Assembly (NCBI GenBank): GCA_030596915.1 | Contig: JAUVSX010000176.1 | Span: forward strand, 1-6,659 | From: Chloroflexota bacterium | GTDB lineage: Bacteria; Chloroflexota; Anaerolineae; B4-G1 | Reading direction: 5' to 3' | DNA length: 6,659 bases | Part shown: positions 6,070-6,659 of the stretch, in pieces | Position numbering within the stretch: the stretch's first letter is position 1 | Layout of the letters: every line of letters begins with the position of its first letter | Made by a program: the position numbers and the translations under genes | Notes under the pieces: model-generated | What the model was told of the DNA's origin: nothing | The model's database searches: none | What the model saw: only the letters and a program-made list of their open reading frames with translations

Positions 6070-6659
6070 TTAGCCTTTGGACAAGATGATGATCCCTGCG
6101 ACTAGCACGCCTGCGGCCAATGCAAGGACGCTGTGTTTCTTCCCCTCTCTTTCCACCGCCGGAAGCAGATGGGAAGCACCTACATAGACCAATGCGCCGG
6201 CCGAGATGGCCAGCAGTATCCCTAGCGTCGACTGACTGATGCTGTTGATGAAGGGATACGACACCAATGTACCCAGCGGCGTCGAGATGGCTGCTGCCAG
6301 AAACGCATAGGTGACTGATTGCCTCCGGCTGAAGCCTCCCCGCTCCAGGAGCACAAACGTGACGATTCCCTCGGGGAACTCGTGAAGTATCATCCCGATG
6401 GCGGCCAACACCCCGGTAAACACGCTGACGTTGAAGGCCACCGAGTAGATCACGCCGTCAAGGAACGAGTGGATGCCGATTCCCAGCATAGGGATGATGC
6501 CCACAGCGTAGTCTGCACACTCGCACTCGTGACAGATGTACAGGTTCAAGAAGCGGTTGACCAGATAGACGGCCAGAAATCCCGCCAACAAGAACACGGG
6601 AGCCCTGCTGTTCATCTCGAAGGACTTGGGGATGATGTGCGTGAACGAAACGGAGATCA
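6070..6659 (-). CDS. ZIP-family divalent metal transporter, C-terminal part (N terminus outside window)
   Basis: Integral membrane protein expected to move Zn2+ or related divalent metals into the cytoplasm. An internal ATG lies at 6615, but the frame stays open to the right edge and the residues before it (ISVSFTHIIPKSFE) fit the family, so that ATG is not taken as the start. In all, 196 complete codons including the stop are visible. Counting from Met at 6615, the two ZIP metal-site helices are clear: HSFLDG at 49-54 (the HNFxDG motif) and HEFPEG at 78-83 (the HExPHE motif, with Glu in place of the second His). Hydrophobic segments lie near 6-26, 38-60, 64-90, 101-122, 129-151 and 162-179. 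The loop before the HSFLDG helix carries a C-H-E-C-E-C cluster at 28-33, a likely metal-binding element. Family members have about eight membrane helices, so the first two or three are missing. It is followed by the URO-D-like gene after 54 bases. Confidence 0.9.
   Translation of the reverse strand, partial: ISVSFTHIIPKSFEMNSRAPVFLLAGFLAVYLVNRFLNLYICHECECADYAVGIIPMLGIGIHSFLDGVIYSVAFNVSVFTGVLAAIGMILHEFPEGIVTFVLLERGGFSRRQSVTYAFLAAAISTPLGTLVSYPFINSISQSTLGILLAISAGALVYVGASHLLPAVEREGKKHSVLALAAGVLVAGIIILSKG

Noticed and set aside
5311..6105. Plus-strand open frame of 264 codons
   Set aside because: It is antisense to the URO-D-like gene, whose motifs, length and ribosome site are convincing. It has no recognisable motif and is an ordinary GC-rich shadow frame.
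6070..6615. Taking ATG at 6615 as the start of the ZIP gene
   Set aside because: The frame stays open to the window edge with family-like residues, and a protein starting there would lack the first membrane helices. The gene is partial.

Overview
All intact genes in this window lie on the minus strand, so transcription runs from right to left. The base composition is GC-rich, roughly 60% by eye. The gene content suggests a free-living bacterium, most likely an uncultured one. It comprises an NdvB/ChvB-type cyclic glucan synthase, single-domain and tandem universal stress proteins that look alike, a non-HemE uroporphyrinogen-decarboxylase-family protein, and a ZIP-type metal transporter. This mix would suit Chloroflexota (Anaerolineae-like). 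That placement is an inference from family resemblance and no marker gene is present to settle it.

Layout in transcription order (right to left): (1) a ZIP-family divalent metal transporter, cut at its N terminus by the right edge (6070-6659); (2) 54 bases further on, a URO-D/MtaA-family protein of 360 residues with a GTG start and a perfect Shine-Dalgarno (4933-6015), possibly co-transcribed with the transporter; (3) a spacer of about 200 bases with no minus-strand gene, in which an unassigned protein-like open stretch reads on the plus strand (about 4742-4936); (4) a single-domain universal stress protein, 149 residues (4280-4729); (5) a spacer of about 465 bases that holds the broken C-terminal end of an IS3-type DDE transposase (about 3931-4121) and a small GC-rich hairpin; (6) a tandem-domain universal stress protein, 318 residues (2858-3814); (7) the first 918 codons of a very large cyclic beta-glucan synthase of the NdvB/ChvB family (start at 2754). 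This last frame is open without interruption to the left edge, so the gene continues outside the window.

Functionally this is envelope and stress biology. NdvB-type enzymes are membrane proteins that build and cyclise beta-glucans, classically for osmotic adaptation, and the adjacent Usp proteins are nucleotide-binding stress proteins. A shared regulatory purpose is plausible but unproven. The ZIP and URO-D-like genes form a second pair, in which metal import next to a family that includes zinc-dependent enzymes is suggestive only. I saw no tRNA, rRNA, CRISPR array, complete insertion sequence or convincing Rho-independent terminator. I do not see evidence for a wholly new system. The most rewarding details are the transposase relic, the asymmetric nucleotide sites of the tandem Usp, the Cys/His cluster in the ZIP loop, the changed metal motif of the URO-D homologue and the unassigned plus-strand stretch.
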